A stretch of DNA of 7,196 bases from a bacterium UBP1_UBA4771 (GTDB lineage Bacteria; Krumholzibacteriota; Krumholzibacteriia; Krumholzibacteriales; Krumholzibacteriaceae). Shown here in pieces: positions 1-5,668 of the stretch. The position numbers and the translations under genes are program-made. Numbering within the stretch: the first letter of the stretch is position 1; the number at the start of each line of letters is the position of its first letter. Location: NCBI GenBank assembly GCA_002403295.1, contig DHHN01000028.1, positions 10,274 through 17,469 on the forward strand, written 5' to 3'. The notes beneath the pieces are model-generated. The model made no database searches and was not told the origin of the DNA. It saw only the letters and a program-made list of their open reading frames with translations.

Positions 1-777
1 AACGAGCCCGCGTACGTGGCGTTCGTGCGCGACCGGCTCGCGGCGCTTCGCGGCGTGGAGCCCGCCGACATCGAGCGGGCGTCGTCGGCGAGCTACCGGC
101 GGCTGATGCACGGGGAGCGCCCGCCGGCTCCGTCGATCGCCTACGCCCTCAAGGGGAACGTATATATAAATGTTACCGGATCGTGCACGAACGCGTGCGT
201 GTACTGTCCGCGGCTCGGGCGCGACCGGACGCTCTACGGGTACAATCTCGCCCTGGCGGCGGATCCCTCGCCGCGCGAGATGGCGGATGCGGCGGGCGCG
301 CTCGCGCGGGACGCCGCGCCGCGCGAGATCGTCTTCTGCGGTTTCGGCGAGCCGACCTGTCGGCTCGCCGACGTCCTCGAGACGGCCCGGGCGCTCCGGG
401 GACTCGGTGTTCCGCTCCGCCTCGATACGAACGGGCAGGGGAGCGTGATCGCCCGGCGCGACGTCGTGCCGGATCTCGCGGCCGTCTTCGACGCCGTCTC
501 GGTGAGCCTCGGCGCGCACGCCGCCGCCGCCTACGCGAGCCTCTGCCGTCCCGACCGCGGTGGCGAGCGGACGTTCGACGCGGTGATCGACTTCATCCGG
601 CGCGCTTCGGCATCGAAGATGCAATGCACCGTGACGATCGTCGATCATCCCGACGTGAACGTCGAGGCGGCCCGCGCCCTCGTGGCGGCGATTTCTGGCG
701 CGGCGTTTCGGCTGCGAAGGCATCAGATTCCGGCGGGCGGCCCCCGGCGCGGGGATCGCGGAAAGACCGGCGTATGA
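1..777 (+). CDS. TatD nuclease C-terminal end fused to TatD-linked radical SAM protein (5' partial)
   Basis: The frame is open from base 1, so the gene starts outside the window; 258 residues are visible. Residues 1-37 (NEPAYVAFVRDRLAALRG onward, ending YRRLMHG) match the last helices of TatD-family metal-dependent DNases, which typically end NEP...RLFG. After a short proline-containing linker, a radical SAM domain begins near residue 44. It has the CX3CX2C iron-sulfur cluster motif at C62, C66 and C69, a GFGEPT motif (residues 114-119) equivalent to the SAM-binding GGE motif, and a DTNG strand. This is the pattern of the TatD-linked radical SAM family, whose substrate I do not know. An ATG at 106 is in frame but lacks a convincing ribosome binding site, so a true fusion is favoured over a separate radical SAM gene. 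The short tail after about residue 235 is Arg/Gly-rich and not conserved to my eye. The stop overlaps the rsmA start by four bases (ATGA). Confidence 0.88.
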   Translation, partial: NEPAYVAFVRDRLAALRGVEPADIERASSASYRRLMHGERPPAPSIAYALKGNVYINVTGSCTNACVYCPRLGRDRTLYGYNLALAADPSPREMADAAGALARDAAPREIVFCGFGEPTCRLADVLETARALRGLGVPLRLDTNGQGSVIARRDVVPDLAAVFDAVSVSLGAHAAAAYASLCRPDRGGERTFDAVIDFIRRASASKMQCTVTIVDHPDVNVEAARALVAAISGAAFRLRRHQIPAGGPRRGDRGKTGV

Positions 778-1610
778 CATCGATCGATCGGGGCTTCCCG
801 CGCGCGAGAAAGAGCCTCGGGCAGAACTTTCTCGCCTCCCCGGCCGTGGCGGGGCGGATCGCCGCGGCGCTCCGGCCCGCGGCGGGGGAGCTCGTCCTCG
901 AGATCGGTCCGGGGCGGGGCGCCCTCACGGCGCCGCTCGCCGCGACGGGCGCGAGCGTCGCCGCGTTCGAGATCGACGCGCCGCTCGTCCCGCGTCTGCG
1001 GGAGACCTTCGCCGCGTCGCCGCGCGTCGAGATCGTTCATGCCGATATCCGCGGCGTGGATCTCGACGCCGAGGCGGCCTCGCGTGGATTCGCCTCGTTC
1101 AAGCTCGCGGGAAACATCCCGTACAACCTCACGAGCACCATCCTGATCGACCTCGCGCGATGGCGCCGCCTCGGCGCGGCGGCGCTCATGGTGCAGCGCG
1201 AGGTCGGCGAGCGGATACTCGCCTCGCCCGGAACGCGCGCCTGCGGTATCCTCTCGATTTTTCTTCAGAGCTACTTTATAATTGAGCGGGTAACGACGGT
1301 CCGCCCCGGATCCTTCACGCCGCCCCCGAAGGTAATGAGCGTGGTTCTCGCATTCACACCTCTCGATCCGGCGCGCGGCCCCCGCGACAGGCTCGATTTT
1401 CTCGCGTTTCTCAAGACAGGGTTCGCCCATCGGCGCAAGAAGCTGCGGAGCGCCGTCCCGGCGTTCGCGGACGGGAGAGCGCCGGCGATCGAGGAGCTCG
1501 CCGAACGTACGGGGATCGACTTCGACGCGCGTCCCGAAGCGCTCGCGCTCGAGAACTGGCTCGCGCTCTACTGCGCGGTGCGCCGCGCGGGCGCGGGAGG
1601 CGGAAAATGA
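774..1610 (+). CDS. rsmA: 16S rRNA (adenine(1518)-N6/adenine(1519)-N6)-dimethyltransferase RsmA
   Basis: This is RsmA (KsgA), which uses S-adenosylmethionine to dimethylate two adjacent adenines in the 3' terminal hairpin of 16S rRNA late in small-subunit assembly; it is cytoplasmic. The 278-residue product has the family landmarks in order: KSLGQNFL (residues 13-20), SAM-binding motif I EIGPGRG (43-49), acidic FEID (65-68), HAD (89-91), catalytic motif IV NIPYN (114-118), then the FTPPPKV segment and a C-terminal helical domain. The length is normal. The ATG at 774 gives the usual short lead before LGQNFL; longer readings of this frame upstream overlap the radical SAM gene and carry no RsmA sequence. 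It overlaps both neighbours by four bases (ATGA on each side), implying translational coupling. A tatD gene beside rsmA is a common bacterial arrangement. The upstream ribosome site is weak (GGAAAG), in keeping with coupling. Confidence 0.97.
   Translation: MTSIDRGFPRARKSLGQNFLASPAVAGRIAAALRPAAGELVLEIGPGRGALTAPLAATGASVAAFEIDAPLVPRLRETFAASPRVEIVHADIRGVDLDAEAASRGFASFKLAGNIPYNLTSTILIDLARWRRLGAAALMVQREVGERILASPGTRACGILSIFLQSYFIIERVTTVRPGSFTPPPKVMSVVLAFTPLDPARGPRDRLDFLAFLKTGFAHRRKKLRSAVPAFADGRAPAIEELAERTGIDFDARPEALALENWLALYCAVRRAGAGGGK
1595..1600 (+). promoter_or_regulatory. Ribosome binding site for the beta-barrel gene
   Basis: GGGAGG lies inside the last codons of rsmA, six bases before the ATG at 1607. 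It fixes the start of the barrel gene at the ATGA overlap and means the barrel can be initiated independently as well as by coupled translation. Confidence 0.7.
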
Positions 1611-3682
1611 CGCGGCGGGCGGCGATCGTCGTTTCGGCCTGGGCGATCCTCGGCGGGTGGGCCGCGGCCGCCGCCGCCCCGGGCGCCGTCCCTCCGGCGG
1701 CCGCCGACGCTTCCCCGCCCCCCCCCGCGAGCCCGGCCGACACGACGGTGCAGGCCGCCGATTCGGCGGCCGCGGCCCGGAAACCCTCCTCGAGCCTCGC
1801 CGAAATGGCCGCTCGGGCCATGCAGGACGCCGATAGCGCCGCCGTCGCCGTCGCGGCGGCGGCCGCGACGACCGACCGCTTCGTTCCCGTAAACGGCACC
1901 TTCATCAGGGCGAACGAGAACGACATGAGCCTCGGCAACGCCACCAGATTGTCGATCGATCCGGGTTCGGGCTGGGCGCTCACGAGCATGCTCTCCGCCG
2001 AGGAGCGGCGCTACCGAACGCAAAAGATCACCGACGTCACGCAGAGCTTCATGGCGCAGGCGACGAAAACGTCCTCCGACGTCTACGTCTTCAATCTGGG
2101 GATCGGCCAGACCTACAGCAAGAAGAAGACGCTCGGCCTCGGCCGCTTCGGCAAGGACATCGTCTTCGACAACCAATCGGCGAGCGCGGCCTACAGCCTC
2201 GTCGCGCCCCTCCTCGGCGCGAAGGCGTCGCGATTCACGCTGCAGGCGGAGGGCCGCCGCGGGACGAACGACTTCAAGTTCGACCGCTCCGCCGCCGGAA
2301 GCGTGAGCGGGTCGCTCGCCTACGCCTCGGGCGCCTTCGGCGCGAGCGGCGGATTCGGCTCGATGCGCCGCGTCGAGTCGAGCGAGATCGGCACCGCGAA
2401 ATTCTCCCGCATGCCGAGCGACGCGGACACGCTCCGCGCGGGGCTGAGCTACGGCGCGGGCGACAGGAAAACGCTCACGGTGCGCTACCTCCAGAGCGCG
2501 GGGATTGAGCGGAAGGTCATGCCGCCGCTCGGAAACTCGCTCGAGATTCTCGATGATCCGTCGAAGGCCGAGCGGGAGGAGGCGCGCGGCGAGCTGCGGC
2601 AGCTCGACGTTCTGTCGTCGCTCGCCCCCTTTTCGTTCCTGACCATGGACGTGAAGTTCATGCACAAGCTCGACAGCCAGAAATACCGCGTCGACAGCCG
2701 CCGGTCCGGCGAGAGCGAGAACACGTCGATCGAGGCGGCGGGCGCGTATAAATACGCGAAATCCGGGTCGCTCCGGCTCAGCGCCACGAGAGGCGAGCGC
2801 GTCAGCGATTACGGTCCGAAGTCGCTCTCGAGCATGACGATCCGCGAGTACTCGCTTCGGGGAGGCGTCACGCAGGTCCTCGGCGATTCTCTGCAGCTGT
2901 CGGTGAACGGATCGGGAAGGCTCCAGCAGAACTTCTACAAGCAGCGCGACGTGAACCCCCGCGACGCCGACAACCTCTCCTACAGCGGCGACGCGACGAT
3001 CCGGGCGAAGATTCTCCCGCGCGTATCGGCCGACATCACCGCGGCGGCCTCGCGGTACGAGACGATCTACATCAGCGGAACGCTTTCGGGCGACAACCGC
3101 GTCGATTACCAGTACCGGCTCGGGCCCACGATCCGCGTGAAGCCCCTCGGCTGGCTCAGCCTGACGCAGGACTACACCGTCAAGATCGAGTTCACCGATT
3201 TCGTGTTCACCGATGACAAGAACTACCTGAACCGCACGACGACGTTGAACACGCGGGCCGACATGGTTCCGACGCGCCGCACCGCCATTCTGTTCCGCCA
3301 CAGCTATCTCATGAAGGACACCGGGAGCTACCTGCTGCGGAAAGGCCGCGAGGTGTACAGCCCCAACAGCCGGAACGTCGAGCACACGCTCGCCTTCGAC
3401 GTCAAGTACACGCTGAGTCCCGCGTTTCTCATCAAGGCCCAGGCCGATTTCAGGACTCAGGAAAGCGGCATATACGGCTTGGTGGGCACGCGGCGGGCGA
3501 TCGTCCGGACGACGATCTACGAATCGGGCGGATTCAAGGTCGGCTTCGTCAGAAGAAAGGATATCTGGAACGCGGGGAGCGTCGATCTCGACGTCGCGTA
3601 CGCGCGCAACTACGGCACCTACATCACCGAGGCGCGCAAGCAGTTCTGGGAAGTCAATTCGGCGATTAATCTCAAGTTCTAG
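1607..3682 (+). CDS. Predicted outer-membrane beta-barrel protein, family not recognised
   Basis: I do not recognise the family. The 691-residue product starts with a Sec-type signal peptide (MTRR, a hydrophobic stretch to about residue 24, Ala-rich cleavage region). An Ala/Pro/Ser-rich low-complexity segment follows to about residue 88. From about residue 115 to the end the protein is made of alternating polar/hydrophobic strands separated by charged turns, with many Tyr, Ser, Thr and Arg residues. Visible strand pairs include TLTVRYLQS, SLRLSATRG, LQLSVNGSG and AFLIKAQADF. It ends in INLKF, the terminal aromatic residue that BAM substrates use as a targeting signal. No TonB box or plug domain and no OmpA-like domain is visible. 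An outer-membrane location is inferred. It is coupled by ATGA to rsmA and followed ten bases later by a lipoprotein gene, so barrel and lipoprotein are probably co-expressed and may form a complex. The start is set by GGGAGG six bases upstream. Confidence 0.8.
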   Translation: MTRRAAIVVSAWAILGGWAAAAAAPGAVPPAAADASPPPPASPADTTVQAADSAAAARKPSSSLAEMAARAMQDADSAAVAVAAAAATTDRFVPVNGTFIRANENDMSLGNATRLSIDPGSGWALTSMLSAEERRYRTQKITDVTQSFMAQATKTSSDVYVFNLGIGQTYSKKKTLGLGRFGKDIVFDNQSASAAYSLVAPLLGAKASRFTLQAEGRRGTNDFKFDRSAAGSVSGSLAYASGAFGASGGFGSMRRVESSEIGTAKFSRMPSDADTLRAGLSYGAGDRKTLTVRYLQSAGIERKVMPPLGNSLEILDDPSKAEREEARGELRQLDVLSSLAPFSFLTMDVKFMHKLDSQKYRVDSRRSGESENTSIEAAGAYKYAKSGSLRLSATRGERVSDYGPKSLSSMTIREYSLRGGVTQVLGDSLQLSVNGSGRLQQNFYKQRDVNPRDADNLSYSGDATIRAKILPRVSADITAAASRYETIYISGTLSGDNRVDYQYRLGPTIRVKPLGWLSLTQDYTVKIEFTDFVFTDDKNYLNRTTTLNTRADMVPTRRTAILFRHSYLMKDTGSYLLRKGREVYSPNSRNVEHTLAFDVKYTLSPAFLIKAQADFRTQESGIYGLVGTRRAIVRTTIYESGGFKVGFVRRKDIWNAGSVDLDVAYARNYGTYITEARKQFWEVNSAINLKF
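1718..1726 (+). repeat. C9 homopolymer in the 5' part of the barrel gene
   Basis: Nine consecutive C residues encode three prolines in the low-complexity segment just after the signal peptide (near residues 38-40). Gaining one C would bring TAG at 1834-1836 into frame; losing one C would bring TAA at 1890-1892 into frame. Either slip would remove the whole barrel. It may simply reflect proline codons in a GC-rich genome. Confidence 0.85.
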
Positions 3683-3686
3683 GAGG
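3681..3686 (+). promoter_or_regulatory. Ribosome binding site overlapping the barrel stop codon
   Basis: AGGAGG begins within the TAG stop of the barrel gene (3680-3682) and sits six bases before the ATG at 3693. A terminating ribosome therefore ends on the Shine-Dalgarno site of the lipoprotein gene, supporting co-translation of the two. Confidence 0.85.
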
Positions 3687-3692
3687 AACGCG

Positions 3693-4280
3693 ATGAAAGG
3701 CGGAATTCTCGCCGCGGCCCTCGTCTTCGCGATGCTTTCGACGCAGGGGTGCATCTTCAACCCCCGCGACGCCGAGCCGCCCGACACGGAGGAGCAGGAT
3801 CCCTGGATCGTGCCGAACACGCCGAAGGACGTCTTTCTCAACCTGACGAGCGGTGTCGCGTCGAGCAAGAACTCGAACTACGAGCGAAGCCTCGATCCGG
3901 AGTTCCGGTTCTATCCCCGCCCCGAGGACGAAGCGAGCCTCGGCGAGGCGGCGTTCGCGGATTGGACGAAAGACGTCGAGCTCGAGTGGCTCGCGAGGGT
4001 CAAGGATTTCTATCCCGGGCAAAGGGCGATCCAGTTCGGCGATGCCCAGGGGCGCTTCGCCTACGAGGACATTCAGGTCGGCATGGCGACGTTCGAGGGC
4101 CAGTATCTCATCACCCTCGACCCGGGAGACGGCGGCGACGTCGAGACGTACGCGGGGATCGCGCGATTCATCGTCGTTCAAGGCACGCAGGGCTGGGTGC
4201 TCACCGAGTGGCGGGACCTCGACGTGAACGGCAATTTCGCCACGTCGGGATACCTGCGGGGCACGCTTCGTGCGTTTTAA
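3693..4280 (+). CDS. Predicted lipoprotein, first member of the local three-gene family
   Basis: The function is unknown. The 195-residue product has a short signal peptide, MKGGILAAALVFAMLSTQGC, with the predicted lipidated cysteine at C20. The lipobox (TQGC) is imperfect at -3 and -2, but the charge, hydrophobic core and following CIFNP agree with the next two lipoproteins. No Asp follows the cysteine, so sorting to the outer membrane by Lol is expected. The mature part has an acidic Pro-rich linker, then a mixed helix/strand domain of about 150 residues. TPKDVFLNL near its start and ARFIVV...WVLTEWRDLD near its end correspond to TKENVLYNL and VKFIVV...YKLRRGDD of the downstream paralogues; the middle has diverged. 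The layout resembles small NTF2/SnoaL-like domains, which is an inference from pattern only. It lacks the CxxC of its relatives. It lies ten bases after the barrel gene and probably works with it. Confidence 0.8.
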   Translation: MKGGILAAALVFAMLSTQGCIFNPRDAEPPDTEEQDPWIVPNTPKDVFLNLTSGVASSKNSNYERSLDPEFRFYPRPEDEASLGEAAFADWTKDVELEWLARVKDFYPGQRAIQFGDAQGRFAYEDIQVGMATFEGQYLITLDPGDGGDVETYAGIARFIVVQGTQGWVLTEWRDLDVNGNFATSGYLRGTLRAF

Positions 4281-4284
4281 TGGA

Positions 4285-4309
4285 TTACCGACATAACGTG
4301 TGGCGGTAA
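4285..4309. repeat. Imperfect inverted repeat after the first lipoprotein gene
   Basis: TTACCG (4285-4290) pairs with CGGTAA (4304-4309). The stem continues inward with ACA (4291-4293) and TGT (4299-4301) across a two-base GG bulge, leaving a five-base loop. No T-run follows directly, so it is not a canonical intrinsic terminator. It could be an operator or an mRNA 3'-end hairpin for the barrel-lipoprotein transcript. Confidence 0.5.
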
Positions 4310-4318
4310 GATATACCG

Positions 4319-4343
4319 GACGAAATTGCCGTCTTGATTGTTT
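4319..4343 (+). terminator. Weak candidate intrinsic terminator
   Basis: GACG (4319-4322) pairs with CGTC (4330-4333) around a seven-base loop, and a T-rich stretch follows (4334-4343, interrupted by G and A). The stem is only four pairs plus a possible G-T pair, so termination would be inefficient at best. The T-rich stretch is also where promoter-like boxes are seen, so the two readings compete. Confidence 0.2.
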
Positions 4344-4362
4344 TGCGCGTATATGCTATCCT
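4326..4362 (+). promoter_or_regulatory. Possible promoter for the tandem lipoprotein pair
   Basis: This is the most AT-rich intergenic stretch in the window. Two weak sigma70-like pairings exist: TTGCCG (4326-4331) with TATATG (4350-4355), 18-base spacer, or TTGATT (4334-4339) with TATCCT (4357-4362), 17-base spacer. Each box matches four of six consensus bases. The first is preferable because its start point, near 4362, would leave the ribosome binding site at 4368 inside the transcript. The sigma factor of this organism is unknown. Confidence 0.3.
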
Positions 4363-4367
4363 TCCAC

Positions 4368-4374
4368 AAGGAGG
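4368..4374 (+). promoter_or_regulatory. Ribosome binding site of the second lipoprotein gene
   Basis: AAGGAGG is a near-complete match to the anti-Shine-Dalgarno sequence and lies six bases before ATG 4381. It favours this start over the in-frame ATG at 4399, which would give a shorter but still usable signal peptide. Confidence 0.85.
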
Positions 4375-4380
4375 TAGAGT

Positions 4381-4971
4381 ATGCGGAATACGCCCGTGAT
4401 GAAGCTTCTATGCCTTTTGCCGCTCCTGTCGCTCCTTGCGGTCTCCGGCTGCATTCTGAGCCCCGAGAAGGATCCGGATCCTCCCGATCCGACGGATAAC
4501 TTCAAGCCCCTGACCACGAAGGAGAATGTTCTCTATAACCTCGTGCAATCGTATAAATTCGCCGACATCGAGAAGTATCAGGAGCTCCTGCATCTCGACT
4601 ACATCTGGCGCAATCAGGATTCGGATATCGCCGCCGGAAAAGTGCCGAGCGAGTTCTTTACGCGGGATCAGGATATACAGGGCACGCACGGTCTCTTCAA
4701 GGCTTTTCTCGGCACGCATCCGGATCCAAGCGTGGAAGTGGACGGCATCGAACTGACGATCCAGCCCGGCGCGTGGCAGGAGATCACCGAGGTCGACGGC
4801 AGCCCCTGCGAGGACTGCTGGGAAACCTCCCGCATCTACGAGATCACGGTGAGGACTCCGACGAAAACGTGGTATGGGAATGATCTCGTGAAATTCATCG
4901 TCGTTCCCGTGGATCAGAACGGGCAGAAGCTCTACAAGCTTCGCCGCGGAGACGACATTCTGAGCAACTAG
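4381..4971 (+). CDS. Predicted lipoprotein with conserved CEDCW motif, tandem paralogue 1
   Basis: The function is unknown. The 196-residue product begins with a lipoprotein signal peptide whose lipobox VSGC places the lipidated cysteine at C24; CILSP follows, with no Asp at +2, consistent with the outer membrane. A Pro/Asp-rich linker (about 28-38) leads to a compact domain. An N-terminal helix (KENVLYNLVQSY) and a second helix (ADIEKYQELLHLDYIW) are followed by a middle region with GKVPSEF, LGTHPDP and PCEDCWET (C143, C146), then C-terminal strands VKFIVVPV and LYKLRRGDD. This helix-helix-then-sheet order is reminiscent of NTF2/SnoaL-like folds (inference). It is colinear without gaps after the cysteine with the next gene and roughly 60% identical by eye over about 150 residues. 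Codon use looks more AT-tolerant than in its neighbours (for example TAT, AAA, TTT, ATA). It has its own strong ribosome site and possibly its own promoter. Confidence 0.85.
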   Translation: MRNTPVMKLLCLLPLLSLLAVSGCILSPEKDPDPPDPTDNFKPLTTKENVLYNLVQSYKFADIEKYQELLHLDYIWRNQDSDIAAGKVPSEFFTRDQDIQGTHGLFKAFLGTHPDPSVEVDGIELTIQPGAWQEITEVDGSPCEDCWETSRIYEITVRTPTKTWYGNDLVKFIVVPVDQNGQKLYKLRRGDDILSN

Positions 4972-4994
4972 CGGCGTTCGATCCTTGATCTCGA

Positions 4995-5002
4995 AAGGAA
5001 GG
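4995..5002 (+). promoter_or_regulatory. Ribosome binding site deciding the GTG start of the third lipoprotein
   Basis: AAGGAAGG lies six bases before GTG 5009. An upstream in-frame TTG at 4985 would place this purine tract inside the coding region and add residues ISKGRKG ahead of the signal peptide, so the GTG is preferred. Confidence 0.7.
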
Positions 5003-5008
5003 AAAGGC

Positions 5009-5587
5009 GTGCGTTCGGTGGAATTCGCGCGCGCCGCCGCGCTCGCGGCTGCATTTCTTCTCGCCGGCTGCATCTTCGGGCCGGACGACGGGGACAAGCC
5101 CAAGGAGCCGACCCCCGATTTTCGGCCCCTCACCGACAAGGAAAACGTCGTCCACAACCTCCTCGAATCGTACGAGTGGGCCGACATCGAGAAGTATGTG
5201 GATCTCATGCACGCGGACTACGTCTGGCGCAATCGGGACGACGACATAATCGAAGGCAAGGTGCCGAGCGAGTTCTATACGAGGGAGCAGGACAGCGCGA
5301 GCACGCACAATCTCTTCAAGGCGAGGCTCGGCACGCACCCCGATCCGATGGTCGTCGCGAAAACCCTCCGGCTTGCGATCCATCCCGCCGCGTGGCAGGA
5401 GGTCGCCGAGCTTTTCGGCGATCCGTGCGAGGACTGCTGGGAAACGGCCCGCCTCTACGAGATCATCGTGGAGATGGAGACGAAGACCCTGTACGCGACC
5501 GGCACGGTGAAATTCGTCGTCGTCCCGGTGCCGGAGGGAGGCGCGACGCACTACAAGCTCCGCCGTGCGGACGACCTCGTCGATTGA
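5009..5587 (+). CDS. Predicted lipoprotein with conserved CEDCW motif, tandem paralogue 2
   Basis: The function is unknown. With the GTG start at 5009 the product is 192 residues; the signal peptide runs to a textbook lipobox LAGC with the lipidated cysteine at C21, followed by CIFGP. The mature domain is a duplicate of the preceding gene's: matching KENVVHNL, ADIEKYVDL, DYVWRN, GKVPSEFYTR, LGTHPDP, DPCEDCWET (C140, C143), VKFVVVPV and YKLRRADDL, in the same order without gaps. Substitutions are mostly conservative, so both copies appear to be under selection and neither shows decay. It starts 37 bases after its paralogue and is probably co-transcribed with it. Its stop codon (5585-5587) overlaps the -35 box of the promoter for the next gene. 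An alternative TTG start at 4985 would give 200 residues. Confidence 0.85.
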   Translation: MRSVEFARAAALAAAFLLAGCIFGPDDGDKPKEPTPDFRPLTDKENVVHNLLESYEWADIEKYVDLMHADYVWRNRDDDIIEGKVPSEFYTREQDSASTHNLFKARLGTHPDPMVVAKTLRLAIHPAAWQEVAELFGDPCEDCWETARLYEIIVEMETKTLYATGTVKFVVVPVPEGGATHYKLRRADDLVD

Positions 5588-5613
5588 CTTTCCCCGCCGC
5601 TTGAACCTATAGT
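5584..5613 (+). promoter_or_regulatory. Sigma70-like promoter for the deacetylase-pdxJ unit
   Basis: TTGACT (5584-5589) and TATAGT (5608-5613) each match five of six consensus bases and are separated by 18 bases. The -35 box overlaps the TGA stop of the third lipoprotein. Transcription would begin near 5620, giving a leader of about 50 bases. This is the best promoter match I see in the window. Confidence 0.55.
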
Positions 5614-5634
5614 ATCGATGCCGCCGATATGATC

Positions 5635-5653
5635 GGGCGCCCCGCGGGCGCCC
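5635..5653. repeat. Perfect GC-rich hairpin in the deacetylase leader
   Basis: GGGCGCCC (5635-5642) is repeated at 5646-5653. Because the unit is its own reverse complement, the two copies form an eight-pair all-GC stem with a three-base CGC loop. It ends 15 bases before ATG 5669, where no Shine-Dalgarno site is visible. No T-run follows, so it is unlikely to be a terminator. It could limit translation of the deacetylase or stabilise the mRNA end. Confidence 0.7.
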
Positions 5654-5668
5654 GCGCGCGGCGCAGCA

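Larger units (their letters stand above)
4381..5587 (+). repeat. Tandem gene duplication (two lipoprotein copies)
   Basis: The two copies are also recognisable at DNA level: 4561-4578 matches 5180-5197 exactly (18 bases) and 4807-4826 matches 5426-5445 exactly (20 bases, covering the CEDCW codons). Elsewhere synonymous positions have diverged, so the duplication is not very recent. Confidence 0.8.

Noticed and set aside
183..773. A long upstream extension of the rsmA frame into the radical SAM gene
   Set aside because: The extension is Arg/Ala/Gly-rich with no RsmA or other domain features, while the overlapping frame encodes a clear radical SAM domain. The normal RsmA N-terminus begins at ATG 774.
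1568..3868. A 766-codon open frame on the minus strand opposite the barrel gene
   Set aside because: It lies entirely antisense to well-supported genes. Its Arg/Val/Ala/Glu-rich translation has no recognisable domain and is what strong G/C third-position bias produces on the opposite strand.
4285..4309. Considered calling the inverted repeat an intrinsic terminator
   Set aside because: The stem is bulged and not followed directly by a T-run, so it is listed only as an inverted repeat.
3749..4309. Alternative-frame readings over the first lipoprotein on the plus strand
   Set aside because: They lack a signal peptide, ribosome site or domain, whereas the chosen frame has a perfect AGGAGG, a signal peptide and similarity to the neighbouring lipoproteins.
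5618..5632. A four-codon reading frame (ATG to TGA) in the deacetylase leader, possibly a regulatory leader peptide
   Set aside because: It is too short, has no ribosome site and nearly coincides with the predicted transcription start, so it is probably chance.
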